A stretch of DNA of 64,000 nt from FEN-1139 sp038207155 (GCA_038207155.1 JBBRAB010000001.1:124001-188000), one strand, 5' to 3'. Shown: positions 52,343-61,184, counted from the first letter of the stretch. Numbers and translations are program-made. The notes: generated from the sequence alone by a model not told the origin.

Positions 52343-54106
52343 ATGCATCTCGCAAGCCAGCCAGAGTTGAAGCTGATCGATCTCTCGAAGGAGCTGCCTT
52401 TGCACCTCTCAGCTCCCATCCCTCCCTGGCTCTACCCAACGATGGAGCGCTTCCTCGGAGTCGAGGAGCTGAACCGGACCTATCGCGAGGTGACGAGCCA
52501 TGCTGACGCTCAGCACAGCTTCTTTGCCACCTGTCTCCAGACGCTTCGGATCGACTGGACCGCGCCGAACGACACGTCCGCGATCCCTGAGACGGGGCCT
52601 GCGATCATCGTGGCAAACCACCCTTACGGACTGCTTGATGGCTTGATTCTGGGCGAACTGGCCACGCGCGTGCGCGGCGACGTGCGGATCTTGGCCAATC
52701 ACTTGCTCGGACGCGTACCGGAGCTGAGTCCCCATTTACTGCCGGTCGACGTCCTGTTCGGCGGACTCCATCAGAACACGCTTCCACTGCGCGCGGCCCA
52801 CAAACACCTGCAACAGGGCGGACTCCTGATCGTCTTTCCCGCGGGCGAGGTGGCTTCGTTTCAACCCAAGCGCGGTGATATCCTCGATCCGGAGTGGAAT
52901 CCCGTCGCGGCGCGACTGGCACGCCGCACGGGCGCCAGCATCGTTCCAGCCTATTTTTCTGGGAAAAATGGGGCCACCTTCCACCTTGCGGGCATGGTGC
53001 ACCCCAGCTTGCGCACCATGTTGCTACCTCGCGAGCTTCTGGCCAAACGAGGCACGAGCATTCGCGTTTCGCTTGGCACGCCGCTCAGTCCAGCTCTGGT
53101 CCGCTCGTTCACCGATGACAAGTCGCTCAACGCCTGGATGCGCCTGCGGACCTATGCCCTCCAGAAGGCGGTCGAAGCGCGTGTCAAAAAGTCCTCCTCT
53201 CCACTCACCTCAGCACAGCCGCCCGAGGCCCTTACGCGCGAGCTCGCCAGTCTACCTGACTCCACCCTGCTGCTTGAGCAGGGGCATTTCCAGCTGCGAC
53301 TCTTTGAAGCTGCCGATGCCCCGCGGCTGATGGATGAAATCGCGCGTCTCCGCGAGGTCACCTTCCGCGCGGTCGGAGAAGGCACCGGTCTCAGTCGTGA
53401 CCGCGATCCGTTCGACGAGTACTACGAGCATCTCCTGTTGTGGGACAATCGCGCGAGTCAGGTCGTTGGCGCCTATCGCTTGGCGCGCTGTGACCGCGTT
53501 CTTCAATCACGAGGATTGCGCGGGCTCTACACGAGTCAGCTATTTCACTATGAGGCGGCCATGGAAGACGAGCTCATGAACGCTATCGAGCTCGGTCGCT
53601 CGTTCGTGCGTGCCGAGTACCAGCGGCATGCTCTGCCACTGGCCCTGCTATGGCGGGGTATCGGGGCCACCATCCTGCGCTATAAGCACTACACGCGGCT
53701 GTGCGGTGCGGTCAGCATCAGCGACACCTACCGAGGCTCGTCACGACGACTGCTGCTAGCTAAGCTACACGAGCTGCACGGCGAGCCGACGCTCGCTCGC
53801 TGGGTTCGTTCCCGGCATCCCGTCAAGGAGCGCCTCAATCCGGAGGAACGTTTGACTTTCCAGAGCTGCCGCAACCAACCCGGACAGCTCGAACGACTCC
53901 TCAACGATCTTCATCCCGCGGGACGCGGTGTTCCGGTGCTCGTCGACCGCTACCTGGAGCTTGGAGGAAGGTTCCTGGGGCTGTCGGTGGATCCCCAGTT
54001 TGGCTCCTGCATCGACGGACTCGTGGTGGTCGAAATGGCTGACATTCCCGAGCGCATCCTACAGCGCTTCGTCGGGCGCGAGGGCGCGCTGCAGCTGCTG
54101 CGCTAA
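52343..54106 (+). CDS. olsF: Bifunctional acyltransferase, OlsF-type (PlsC plus OlsB-like)
   Basis: A 587-residue fusion. Residues 60-290 are a PlsC-type O-acyltransferase with ANHPYGLLDG (His93 and Asp99, five residues apart as in the hemolysin-like branch), RILANHLLG and LIVFPAGEVASFQPK. Residues 310-520 resemble the OlsB-like N-acyltransferase (LRLFEAADAPRLMDEIARLREVTFRAVGEGTG, then SQLFHYEAAMEDELMNAIELGRSFV and ISDTYRGSSRRLLL). OlsF enzymes make ornithine lipids alone: the C-terminal domain N-acylates the amino acid and the N-terminal domain adds the second chain. The amino acid used here (ornithine, glycine or other) is not certain. The neighbours (flippase-like, phosphoesterase) fit membrane-lipid work. 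Confidence 0.8.
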   Translation: MHLASQPELKLIDLSKELPLHLSAPIPPWLYPTMERFLGVEELNRTYREVTSHADAQHSFFATCLQTLRIDWTAPNDTSAIPETGPAIIVANHPYGLLDGLILGELATRVRGDVRILANHLLGRVPELSPHLLPVDVLFGGLHQNTLPLRAAHKHLQQGGLLIVFPAGEVASFQPKRGDILDPEWNPVAARLARRTGASIVPAYFSGKNGATFHLAGMVHPSLRTMLLPRELLAKRGTSIRVSLGTPLSPALVRSFTDDKSLNAWMRLRTYALQKAVEARVKKSSSPLTSAQPPEALTRELASLPDSTLLLEQGHFQLRLFEAADAPRLMDEIARLREVTFRAVGEGTGLSRDRDPFDEYYEHLLLWDNRASQVVGAYRLARCDRVLQSRGLRGLYTSQLFHYEAAMEDELMNAIELGRSFVRAEYQRHALPLALLWRGIGATILRYKHYTRLCGAVSISDTYRGSSRRLLLAKLHELHGEPTLARWVRSRHPVKERLNPEERLTFQSCRNQPGQLERLLNDLHPAGRGVPVLVDRYLELGGRFLGLSVDPQFGSCIDGLVVVEMADIPERILQRFVGREGALQLLR

Positions 54107-54118
54107 TGCTGCGCTGGC

Positions 54119-55135
54119 TCAGCGAGCCAGCGCGGGCACGGGTCGCGCGCGAGTGATCCGTGCGAAGGTGGAGTAGCCAAACGCCACCCAGAACAGCTCT
54201 TTGGTCCGCTTGAGCAGTGATAGAGAGAGAGCAAGCTCGGCCGCGGCAGGAACTCCGTAGGCCTGTAAGACCGCGCGATACCCGAGATCCTGCAGCCCGA
54301 GCCCGGCGGGAATGACAGCCACGGCATGTCGCAAAAAGACCACCAAAGCTTCCATCAGGATCACGTTGGCGGCAGCAATCGGGGCTCCGAGCAGATGCAG
54401 GAGCAGATAGGTTTCGAGCGCCTCGCAGCACCAGGTAGCCCAGAACCCCAGCAGACTCACGCTAGAGATGCGAGAAAAATAGGCGCGCAGTCGTCGTTCG
54501 ACGTCCTCAGTTGCCACACGCATGCCGGCGACGGCATTCCGGACCCTCTGCCAAGGAAGCCGCATCGCGAGTGCCACCAGCCGCGCTCCGCTTGAACTCG
54601 CGCCAACGAGGCCAAGCAGGCCGAAACCGAGTGCTGCGAGCACCAGGGTCACCACGCCGCCCAAGACCCAAAGCAGGGTAGGAACCCGCTGCTCGGACCA
54701 ACAGGCACCGATGAGCAAGGCACTCGCCAGGTATAGCGCCTGGGCCAGCAACAACTCGACTTTGCGAACTGCCAACCCGCAGACCGCATCACGCGTCGAC
54801 ATCCCGCACTGTGATGGAAGCGCGCTCAGCTTGAAGCCCTCCGCGACCAACATGCCGCCCGGCAGACTCATGGCAATCGCCTCGCTTGCCAGGCGAACCC
54901 GCAGTAGCTCCAAGAAGCGCACGTTCACGCGCAGCCGCCTAAACACGCGCGTCCAGGTGCTCGTTTCACAGAGCTGCGCAGCGAGAAACGGCAGGGGAAT
55001 CAGCAGGCAACCCAGGCCGAGTCGCCCGAGAATCCGACTGAGATGGGCCAGCTCGATCCCGCGCAGCATCACGCAGCAGGCGGCGATGGCAATGGCCCAC
55101 ACCCAGGCGGGGTGAATTCGTGACGTGCCGTGCAT
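54119..55135 (-). CDS. Lysylphosphatidylglycerol-synthase-like flippase domain protein
   Basis: A 338-residue polytopic membrane protein of the LPG_synthase_TM/UPF0104 family. Landmarks are the MSLPGGMLVAEGFKLSAL segment, the helix-rich middle (RKVELLLAQALYLASALLIG), and VVFLRHAVAVIPAGLGLQDLGYRAVLQAYG, which matches the conserved PGGLG-like loop. No cytosolic catalytic domain is present, so it is likely a lipid-translocating or scaffold unit rather than an aminoacyl transferase. It ends 12 bases from the convergent olsF. The start could be the ATG at 55135 or further upstream. Confidence 0.8.
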   Translation of the reverse strand: MHGTSRIHPAWVWAIAIAACCVMLRGIELAHLSRILGRLGLGCLLIPLPFLAAQLCETSTWTRVFRRLRVNVRFLELLRVRLASEAIAMSLPGGMLVAEGFKLSALPSQCGMSTRDAVCGLAVRKVELLLAQALYLASALLIGACWSEQRVPTLLWVLGGVVTLVLAALGFGLLGLVGASSSGARLVALAMRLPWQRVRNAVAGMRVATEDVERRLRAYFSRISSVSLLGFWATWCCEALETYLLLHLLGAPIAAANVILMEALVVFLRHAVAVIPAGLGLQDLGYRAVLQAYGVPAAAELALSLSLLKRTKELFWVAFGYSTFARITRARPVPALAR

Positions 55136-55211
55136 CGAAGCATTGAGGCAAGCGCGAATGACCCTCTGGTGAAGTTGGCGAGGCAAGCGCGTAGCAAAAC
55201 GCCGCTCTAGG

Positions 55212-55225
55212 CTAGGCTAGCCTAG
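55212..55225. repeat. CTAG-rich 14-bp palindrome
   Basis: CTAGGCTAGCCTAG is a perfect palindrome, and four CTAG tetramers fall within 19 bases (55207-55225). It covers the stop codon of the unknown gene at 55222 and lies in the gap before the flippase gene. The role is unknown. Confidence 0.6.
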
Positions 55226-56550
55226 GCCAAGCCGAGCTCGAGTTCCGCCATGAGCCTAGCGAGGCCAGCGGCCGTCTGCTCGTCATCGATGACACAAACC
55301 TGCGGCAGCAGCAGCTGCGAGCGGAGGAACTCAACCGCACGCGGATTGCGATACCAGTCCTCGTCAAACTCTTGCACGAGCTGCAGCTCAAGACTCGCGG
55401 CGCGCAGCAGGCTGACGAAACGCTGTAGGGTGTCGCGATGCAAACGCGGCAGCACCCCGGCGATGGTTCGAGCGGGAATGAAGCCCCAGCAAGCCTCCCA
55501 CCGCTCAAGACCCAGGGTTCGCAATTGCGCGGGTCCGCCAAGCGCAACGCGCCGCAGTTGAACGGAGAGCGCCGCCATGCGCAGGTGGACGAGCTGTGAC
55601 TTCAGAAACATTCGCCGAACTTGCTCCGCTCGGTAGCGATCGAGCCCAAGCACGCGCGTCAACCAGGGGCCGCTAAGGGGCAGGCGCGCGAATAGCGCCC
55701 CCAACGTGCGACGCTCAAGTCCATAGGGATCATGGGTGAGCACCCAGCTACGATCACGCGCGGCGGCCGCATCCGCCCAGCGCGCCCCGAGGCGTGCCAG
55801 ACCGCGCAGAAAGCTGCTCGGCGCCAGGGGCTGCGGCGAATTCCCCAAGCGAACGTCAATGCCCTCGAACCAAGCAGGTGAGCCAAGTAACTCGCCAAGA
55901 CGACGCGGACTGAGCTGCGCGGGCCAGGCGGTGTGATCGTTTTCGGCCTGTGCCGCGGAGAACAAGCCTGACAGCTGACGCGGCAGCAGTGCCGACGCCA
56001 GCCCCGCGCTTTGGTCGAGCAGACGCTGCGCCCAAAGATCAGGCTCGGCAACTGGCGACTCAATTCGATCAAGCTCGCCGATCCCCGCGCGCAGGGCCAG
56101 CTCGCGACGACGCTCCCACAACAGTCCGACGGCATGCTGCGACTCCTGCAGCGTCCCGAGCCATGCGGCGGTCCAGCTCTCGCGTCGCTCCGGGTCCGCC
56201 AGCGCGCGCAGCAGAAGCTCACGCGAGGAGTATTGTGCTGGTAGCGGCGACTCCACCGCCCAAGGACGCAGCCGCCAGGCACGCACCAGGTGACTGCGGA
56301 TCCCATGATTGACGCGAGCCTCTGACAGGCGATAGGCCCAGCCGAGCCAGGCCCGTTGCAGCGGCCCGTCCGGCGTCAATTCCAAGATTGAGGCGAAGCC
56401 ATCACGCGTCGTGAACGCTTCGACCGGGATCATGGAATCTGTAGAAATCGAAGCATCCGTGCGCCAGGCAAGTCGCTCGCAATGCTCGGCATAGATGGCG
56501 CGGCGCAGGCGGCGCTCAAGATCGGAAGGTTCGAGATCAAAGAGAGGCAT
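55222..56550 (-). CDS. Conserved-looking protein of unknown function
   Basis: A 442-residue soluble, Arg/Leu-rich, largely helical protein. I recognise no family. Distinct stretches are SMIPVEAFTTRDGFASILELTPDGPLQ, HDPYGLERRTLGALFARLPLSGPW and a C-terminal region RFVSLLRAASLELQLVQEFDEDWYRNPRAVEFLRSQ, whose EDWYRNPRA block looks like part of a folded enzyme. No HExxH or nucleotide loop is seen. The ATG at 56550 overlaps the stop of the upstream gene (TGATG), so the two are coupled. Confident as a gene, unassigned in function. Confidence 0.75.
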   Translation of the reverse strand: MPLFDLEPSDLERRLRRAIYAEHCERLAWRTDASISTDSMIPVEAFTTRDGFASILELTPDGPLQRAWLGWAYRLSEARVNHGIRSHLVRAWRLRPWAVESPLPAQYSSRELLLRALADPERRESWTAAWLGTLQESQHAVGLLWERRRELALRAGIGELDRIESPVAEPDLWAQRLLDQSAGLASALLPRQLSGLFSAAQAENDHTAWPAQLSPRRLGELLGSPAWFEGIDVRLGNSPQPLAPSSFLRGLARLGARWADAAAARDRSWVLTHDPYGLERRTLGALFARLPLSGPWLTRVLGLDRYRAEQVRRMFLKSQLVHLRMAALSVQLRRVALGGPAQLRTLGLERWEACWGFIPARTIAGVLPRLHRDTLQRFVSLLRAASLELQLVQEFDEDWYRNPRAVEFLRSQLLLPQVCVIDDEQTAAGLARLMAELELGLA

Positions 56551-57230
56551 CAAGTCGGACCGATCCGCAAAATGAGGTTGAGCGAGGTGCTGAGCGTAGC
56601 ATCCCAACTGGCCTCCAGGACCGATAGCGTCAAACGGGGCCCGAGTGCCCAGCGCTGCGTCAGCTCGATTTCCGCGCCAACTCCCAGCTCAAGGACGGGA
56701 TGAGCCAGCGCCCCTTCACGTAGACCGAATCCGCCCACGAGCAGCGGCGAGCAGCGCTGATCGGTGCTGACGGACCAGCTGACTAGCGCCAAGGCTTCTC
56801 GCGACGTGCCACCCGCTTGCGCTTCGAGGCGAGCGCTTGCCCCGAGCGCCAGGGCCGAACTCACGCGAAGTCTTGCCTCAAGCAGGGCGAGCGCATGGCT
56901 CGACTTACCCGCCAAAAACCCTGTCCAGCCGAATGCCTCGGGCCGGTCGCGCACCGCCGCGCCCAAACTCACCGCCAGGGGCGGACGCTCAGGACTGATC
57001 GGGGGCAGCCGCGGCTCCTCTGGCTCGCCCGCGGCGCCTTCGACGGGCGGCAGCTCACCCATCCAGGGCTGGTAGGGCGCAGGGTCTTGTTTCGTCGCCC
57101 GGCTAGACCCAGCCCCCGAGTCGGAGCTTGGCGCTCTCGACGCGGAAGCGTTTTTTTCGCTGAGCAAACTCACCAGCAGCACGAGCAGCGTGCAGGGTCG
57201 AGGGCTTGTAAAACTGCCGAATAGCGCCAT
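56550..57230 (-). CDS. Exported protein with barrel-like C-terminus, unknown
   Basis: A 226-residue protein with an N-terminal signal-like segment (PCTLLVLLVSLLSEKNASAS), a Pro/Glu-rich low-complexity region (about 40-80) and a C-terminal half of alternating beta sequence (LALLEARLRVSSALALGASARLEAQAGG, then LGPRLTLSVLEASWDATLSTSLNLILRIG). This suggests a small outer-membrane barrel or a periplasmic protein. It is the first gene of a coupled pair. The ATG at 57230 is chosen because the signal segment begins there. Divergent from a small membrane protein. Confidence 0.65.
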   Translation of the reverse strand: MALFGSFTSPRPCTLLVLLVSLLSEKNASASRAPSSDSGAGSSRATKQDPAPYQPWMGELPPVEGAAGEPEEPRLPPISPERPPLAVSLGAAVRDRPEAFGWTGFLAGKSSHALALLEARLRVSSALALGASARLEAQAGGTSREALALVSWSVSTDQRCSPLLVGGFGLREGALAHPVLELGVGAEIELTQRWALGPRLTLSVLEASWDATLSTSLNLILRIGPT

Positions 57231-57314
57231 GTTACCCCACGTGAATCTTGGGACGAGCTGCGCCATTCGACGAACCTGCAGTGCGGTTGAGTCCGCAACC
57301 GGCGGCGCGGCAGC

Positions 57315-57788
57315 ATGACCAGCCCCAATCGCCGTCACTTGACAGTTCTTTCGGCGGCCGAAGCCGAAGTCGAGCCCAGTCCAAGCCGCCCCGCCACTAT
57401 AGCCCTCGGCCTCGTGCTCGGCCTCACACTTTGGGTTCCGCTCACCCTCGGCACGCTGTACCTCATCCAATCGGGCCAGCCATCGCGCAGCCTTGCTCTC
57501 TGGCTTTCCATCCTGTGCTGGCTTGAGTTCATGCTCTCGAGCGCGCTCGCTGGGGGAGCCGTCACCCTGCTGCAGCGTTCGCGACGCCTCGGCGACGGAA
57601 TCCTCGCTGGCGGGCTGTTTGCCTTGCTCGTCGCGGGGCTGCCGTGGCTCGCAGACTCACGCTTTCGGGTCGTCTTTCTCGTACTCACGAGCGGAGTGGT
57701 CCTAAGCACCGGGACACTCGGCGCTGCGCTGGCAGCCTTGCTGGTGCGTCGCAAACTCCGCGCTCGGAGCGCGCCGCGCCCCGGCTGA
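57315..57788 (+). CDS. Small polytopic membrane protein, unknown
   Basis: A 157-residue inner-membrane protein with four hydrophobic segments (ALGLVLGLTLWVPLTLGTLYLI, LALWLSILCWLEFMLSSALAGG, LAGGLFALLVAGLPWLA, VVFLVLTSGVVLSTGTLGAALAALLV) and a basic C-terminus. No known family. It precedes the ccmE-hemE-hemY cluster by 169 bases and is possibly transcribed separately. Confidence 0.65.
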   Translation: MTSPNRRHLTVLSAAEAEVEPSPSRPATIALGLVLGLTLWVPLTLGTLYLIQSGQPSRSLALWLSILCWLEFMLSSALAGGAVTLLQRSRRLGDGILAGGLFALLVAGLPWLADSRFRVVFLVLTSGVVLSTGTLGAALAALLVRRKLRARSAPRPG

Positions 57789-57957
57789 CCGAGCCTCGCG
57801 TTACGAGCGGGGGCCTTGGACCCAACGATTAGATGAGCAAACCAACCGAGCCTCAAGTGACGCGCTCGACCCTTTGGCTGTCGCCCCTCAGCCCGGGCGC
57901 TCGACCCCGCTTTCGCGCCTGCCTGACGCCCACTTATGCACTAGCATCGAGCGACCC

Positions 57958-58632
57958 ATGAGCCGCCTCGACGAGGAACTCGAAGCTGTCCTTTCCGCAC
58001 CGGTCCCGACCGCGGAGCGCGCTCGTCCCACGCTTGGTCACAAGCCCGGTGCGCCTGGTCGAGGACGTCGTGGATGGCTGCTGCTGCTCGGGCTGCTCGC
58101 GCTTGGCGGGTTGGTTTTGGGCGTCGCGCTCACGAGCTTTCGCGAGGCAGCCGTTTACTCGAAGCCGGTCGACGCACTGCTGACGGAGCGAGCGCGCTTC
58201 ACGGGTCGCGTCGTGAAAGTGGTGGGCGCCCTCGTGCCGGGCACGCTCGTTCGCCGCGATGAACCCTGTGAGTATCGCTTTCGCCTCAAGGGCACGTCGA
58301 CCGCCGCTCCGGCGCTCGACGTGCGCTTTCCTCAGTGCGTGATCCCCGACACGTTTCGAGACGTTCCCGGTGTCAACGTGGAGGTCACCGCCGAGGGCAA
58401 GCTCCTACCCGAGGGGCATTTCGTCGCACACCAGATCATGGCCAAATGCCCCTCGAAATACGAGATGCGCGATCGCTCTGGCCGCGGGGAGACCGCTCCG
58501 CACACGGCACTCGGCCCTGGCGCTGATACTGCCGAAGCGACGGCACGTAGCGCCAGCGTCGCTTCGGCAGTATCAGCCAGCTCCTCAGCGGCCCCGTCAC
58601 TCGGCGCCGCTCCTCGTTCGACCAAGGACTAG
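57958..58632 (+). CDS. ccmE: Cytochrome c maturation haem chaperone CcmE, CxxxY type
   Basis: A 224-residue membrane-anchored haem chaperone. One transmembrane helix spans about 40-60, followed by the OB-fold (YSKPVDALLTERARFTGRVVKVVGALVPGTLVRR). In place of the usual haem-binding HDENY it reads AKCPSKYEM, so Cys164 and Tyr168 form a CxxxY motif of the kind described in Desulfovibrio. A low-complexity Ala/Ser tail (about 175-224) follows and is encoded over a large inverted repeat. The start is the ATG at 57958; TAGCAT lies ten bases before it. hemE begins three bases after its stop. No other ccm genes are in the window. Confidence 0.87.
   Translation: MSRLDEELEAVLSAPVPTAERARPTLGHKPGAPGRGRRGWLLLLGLLALGGLVLGVALTSFREAAVYSKPVDALLTERARFTGRVVKVVGALVPGTLVRRDEPCEYRFRLKGTSTAAPALDVRFPQCVIPDTFRDVPGVNVEVTAEGKLLPEGHFVAHQIMAKCPSKYEMRDRSGRGETAPHTALGPGADTAEATARSASVASAVSASSSAAPSLGAAPRSTKD
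58522..58577. repeat. 21-bp perfect inverted repeat inside ccmE
   Basis: Arms at 58522-58542 and 58557-58577, beginning GCTGATACTGCCGAAGCGAC, are perfectly complementary, with a 14-base loop. It lies in the coding region for the Ala/Ser tail of CcmE, 58 bases before the hemE ATG. RNA made from it would fold into a very stable hairpin. No second copy of either arm was noticed in the window. Confidence 0.95.
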
Positions 58633-58635
58633 ACC

Positions 58636-59673
58636 ATGTGGGACCGTTTTCTCCGAGCTTGTCGCCGTGAACCGGTCGACACCACGCCTGTCTGGTTCAT
58701 GAGACAGGCTGGCCGTTACATGGCCGAGTATCGCGCGCTACGCGAGAAGCACAGCATGATGGAGCTCTGTCTGACCCCGGAGCTCGCGGTTGAGGTCACG
58801 CTGCAACCACTGCGTGCCCTGCCAGTCGACGCGGCAATCGTGTTCGCCGATCTACTCCTGCCGCTCACTCCGATGGGCGCGCCGTTCGACTTTCTCGCCG
58901 GTGAAGGGCCCGTGGTGGCCACGCCGATCCGTACCGCGGCGGACATCACTGCTCTTCGATTGATCGAGCCGCGCGAGGACCTCGCCAACGTGCTTGAGAC
59001 CGTCCGGTTACTGCGACGCGAACTCGACGGCAAGACGCCGCTGATCGGCTTTGCTGGCGCACCGTTCACGCTCGCCAGCTACCTGATCGAAGGCGGCAAG
59101 AGCTCCCACTTCATCGAGACCAAGAAGATGATGTTCGGCGCGCCCGAGCAATGGCACGCCTTGGCCGGCAAGCTCGCGGAGGTCGTGTTGCGCTTCTTGC
59201 TGGCGCAGATTGAAGCGGGTGCACAGGCTGTTCAGCTGTTTGACAGCTGGATTGGTGCCATTAGCCCCGAGGACTACGCGACCTTCGTGACGCCCCACGT
59301 GTCGCATGTGCTCAACGGTCTGGCCGCAACCGGAGTTCCGGTCATTCACTTTGGCACGGGTACGGGACAGCTCCTGGAGCTTCAGCGCGACGCAGGTGGC
59401 ACCGTGATCGGCGTCGACTGGCGCACCCCCCTGTCGTCCGCGATCGAGCGGCTTGGCAGCTCGGTGGCGGTGCAGGGCAACCTCGATCCGATCGCTCTAT
59501 TTGCCCCCGGGCCTCAGCTGGACGCACGCGTCGAGCGCGTGGTCGCGGCTGGCAGAAAGGCGAGCGGCCACATCTTCAATCTCGGTCACGGTATCCTCCC
59601 GAAGGTCGATCCGGGCGTCGTTCGCCATGTCGCCGAGCTTGTTCACGAAGCTGGGCGGCGGACCGTGTCATGA
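58636..59673 (+). CDS. hemE: Uroporphyrinogen decarboxylase
   Basis: A 345-residue enzyme that decarboxylates uroporphyrinogen III to coproporphyrinogen III. The signature TPVWFMRQAGRYMAEYR is near residue 15, and GFAGAPFTLASYLIEGG and the LFDSWIGAISPEDYATFVTPH stretch follow. The length is normal. It starts three bases after ccmE and its stop overlaps the hemY ATG (ATGA), so ccmE-hemE-hemY is one operon joining haem synthesis and haem delivery. Confidence 0.97.
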   Translation: MWDRFLRACRREPVDTTPVWFMRQAGRYMAEYRALREKHSMMELCLTPELAVEVTLQPLRALPVDAAIVFADLLLPLTPMGAPFDFLAGEGPVVATPIRTAADITALRLIEPREDLANVLETVRLLRRELDGKTPLIGFAGAPFTLASYLIEGGKSSHFIETKKMMFGAPEQWHALAGKLAEVVLRFLLAQIEAGAQAVQLFDSWIGAISPEDYATFVTPHVSHVLNGLAATGVPVIHFGTGTGQLLELQRDAGGTVIGVDWRTPLSSAIERLGSSVAVQGNLDPIALFAPGPQLDARVERVVAAGRKASGHIFNLGHGILPKVDPGVVRHVAELVHEAGRRTVS

Positions 59674-61184
59674 GCTCGGCTCCCGCGGAGGTCCTGGTCG
59701 TCGGAGCAGGCATCACAGGCCTCTCCGCCTGCTACGAGCTGCGCCGGCAGCGCCCTGACCTCAGCATCACGCTAGTCGAGTCCCGGTCGCGCCTCGGTGG
59801 CAATGTCCACACCGAGCATGAGTCGGGCTTTCTGCTCGATGGCGGTCCGGACTCCTTTCTCCGCACCAAGCCCGAGACCGCTGAACTTTGTGGGGAACTC
59901 GGGTTGGGCGGCGAGCTCATCTCACCTCATCCGTCGGCGCATCGCGTGTTTGTCGCGAGTCGTGGGGAACTCGTCCCCATGCCCGCGGGCATGGCCCTCG
60001 CGGTTCCGACGCGCGTGCTGCCCCTCTTGCGGTCGCCGCTGCTGTCACCCTGGGGCAAGCTTCGTGTCCTCGGCGACTGGTGGGTGGCGCCGCGCGCAGC
60101 GGACGCTCCGGAAGAGACTGTCGCCAGTTTTCTGACGCGACACTTTGGCGAGCAAGCCACCCGGCGCCTCGCGGGACCGTTGCTCGGAGGGATCTTCGCG
60201 GGCGACATCGACGAACTCAGCATCGAGGCCACCTTCCCGCAGCTCGTTGAGCTTGAGCGCTCGGCAGGCAGTCTCGTGCGAGCATTCTTTGGAGCGGAGC
60301 GCGCGCGCGCAGCGCGTGAAGAGGGCAGGCGAGTCCCTCGACCGAGTGAACCCCTTGAGCTGGAGGAATACGGCATTCTCTGGCGCTGGCTGCGCCGCGA
60401 GGGGGCCGCGCCAGCAAGCCCCTTTCAATCGTTGCGGCGCGGGATCGGCAGCCTCGTGGATCGTCTGGTCGAGGAACTGACAACGCTTCAGATCTGGCTT
60501 GAAACCCGGCTCGTCGGGCTCCAGCAGCTGCCGAGCGGACGCTGGCTTGCGGGGTTCGACGCTGGGCGGCCGGCAGCTGAGTTTGACGCTGTATTGCTGT
60601 GCCTGCCTGCTCACGCACTGGGTCCAATCCTGAACGCAACGCCGCAGCAACGCGCCCTGGCAGAGATGCCGTATGTCTCGACGACCACCGTCTTTTTCGG
60701 CTTCCCCACCGCGAACCTTCCTCAGCCCCTGGTGGGGGCGGGCTTCATTTGTCCGCGGGATGAAGGCTCGCTGCTCGCGTCGACGTGGGTGTCTTCCAAG
60801 TGGGAGCACCGTGCGCCTGGCGACATGACTCTCGTGCGCGGATTTCTGGGCGGCGCCAGGGAACCCGACAGGGTCGCAAACTCGACTGACGAGGAGCTCA
60901 CTTCGCTCGCCAGGAAAGAACTCGAGCGCTACCTCGGCCCGCTCGGTTCGGTCCACGTCACGCGCGTCTTTCGCTGGATGAAAGCCAATCCGCAGCCTGT
61001 GGTCGGTCATGGCGCGCGGGTGGCGGCAGCGCGCGCCACCCTGCCGCCAGGGTTGTGGCTCGCGGGCTCTGGTTACGAGGCCGTGGGACTCTCCGAGTGC
61101 ATTCGGCAGGGACGCAGCGCCGCCAGGCAGGCAGTGATGCTCGTCGAGCAGTACCTTAGCCCCAGCTCGACGACTGGTCCCTGA
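59670..61184 (+). CDS. hemY: Protoporphyrinogen oxidase, HemY type
   Basis: A 504-residue FAD-dependent oxidase. The N-terminal dinucleotide-binding loop is EVLVVGAGITGLSACYELRR, followed by SRLGGNVHTEHESGFLLDGGPDSFL, as in PPOX enzymes. The C-terminal FAD segment is LWLAGSGYEAVGLSECIRQGRSAA. It makes protoporphyrin IX using oxygen. The ATG overlaps the hemE stop by four bases. A HemJ-like gene elsewhere in the window (275) may offer a second, quinone-linked route. Confidence 0.94.
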   Translation: MSSAPAEVLVVGAGITGLSACYELRRQRPDLSITLVESRSRLGGNVHTEHESGFLLDGGPDSFLRTKPETAELCGELGLGGELISPHPSAHRVFVASRGELVPMPAGMALAVPTRVLPLLRSPLLSPWGKLRVLGDWWVAPRAADAPEETVASFLTRHFGEQATRRLAGPLLGGIFAGDIDELSIEATFPQLVELERSAGSLVRAFFGAERARAAREEGRRVPRPSEPLELEEYGILWRWLRREGAAPASPFQSLRRGIGSLVDRLVEELTTLQIWLETRLVGLQQLPSGRWLAGFDAGRPAAEFDAVLLCLPAHALGPILNATPQQRALAEMPYVSTTTVFFGFPTANLPQPLVGAGFICPRDEGSLLASTWVSSKWEHRAPGDMTLVRGFLGGAREPDRVANSTDEELTSLARKELERYLGPLGSVHVTRVFRWMKANPQPVVGHGARVAAARATLPPGLWLAGSGYEAVGLSECIRQGRSAARQAVMLVEQYLSPSSTTGP

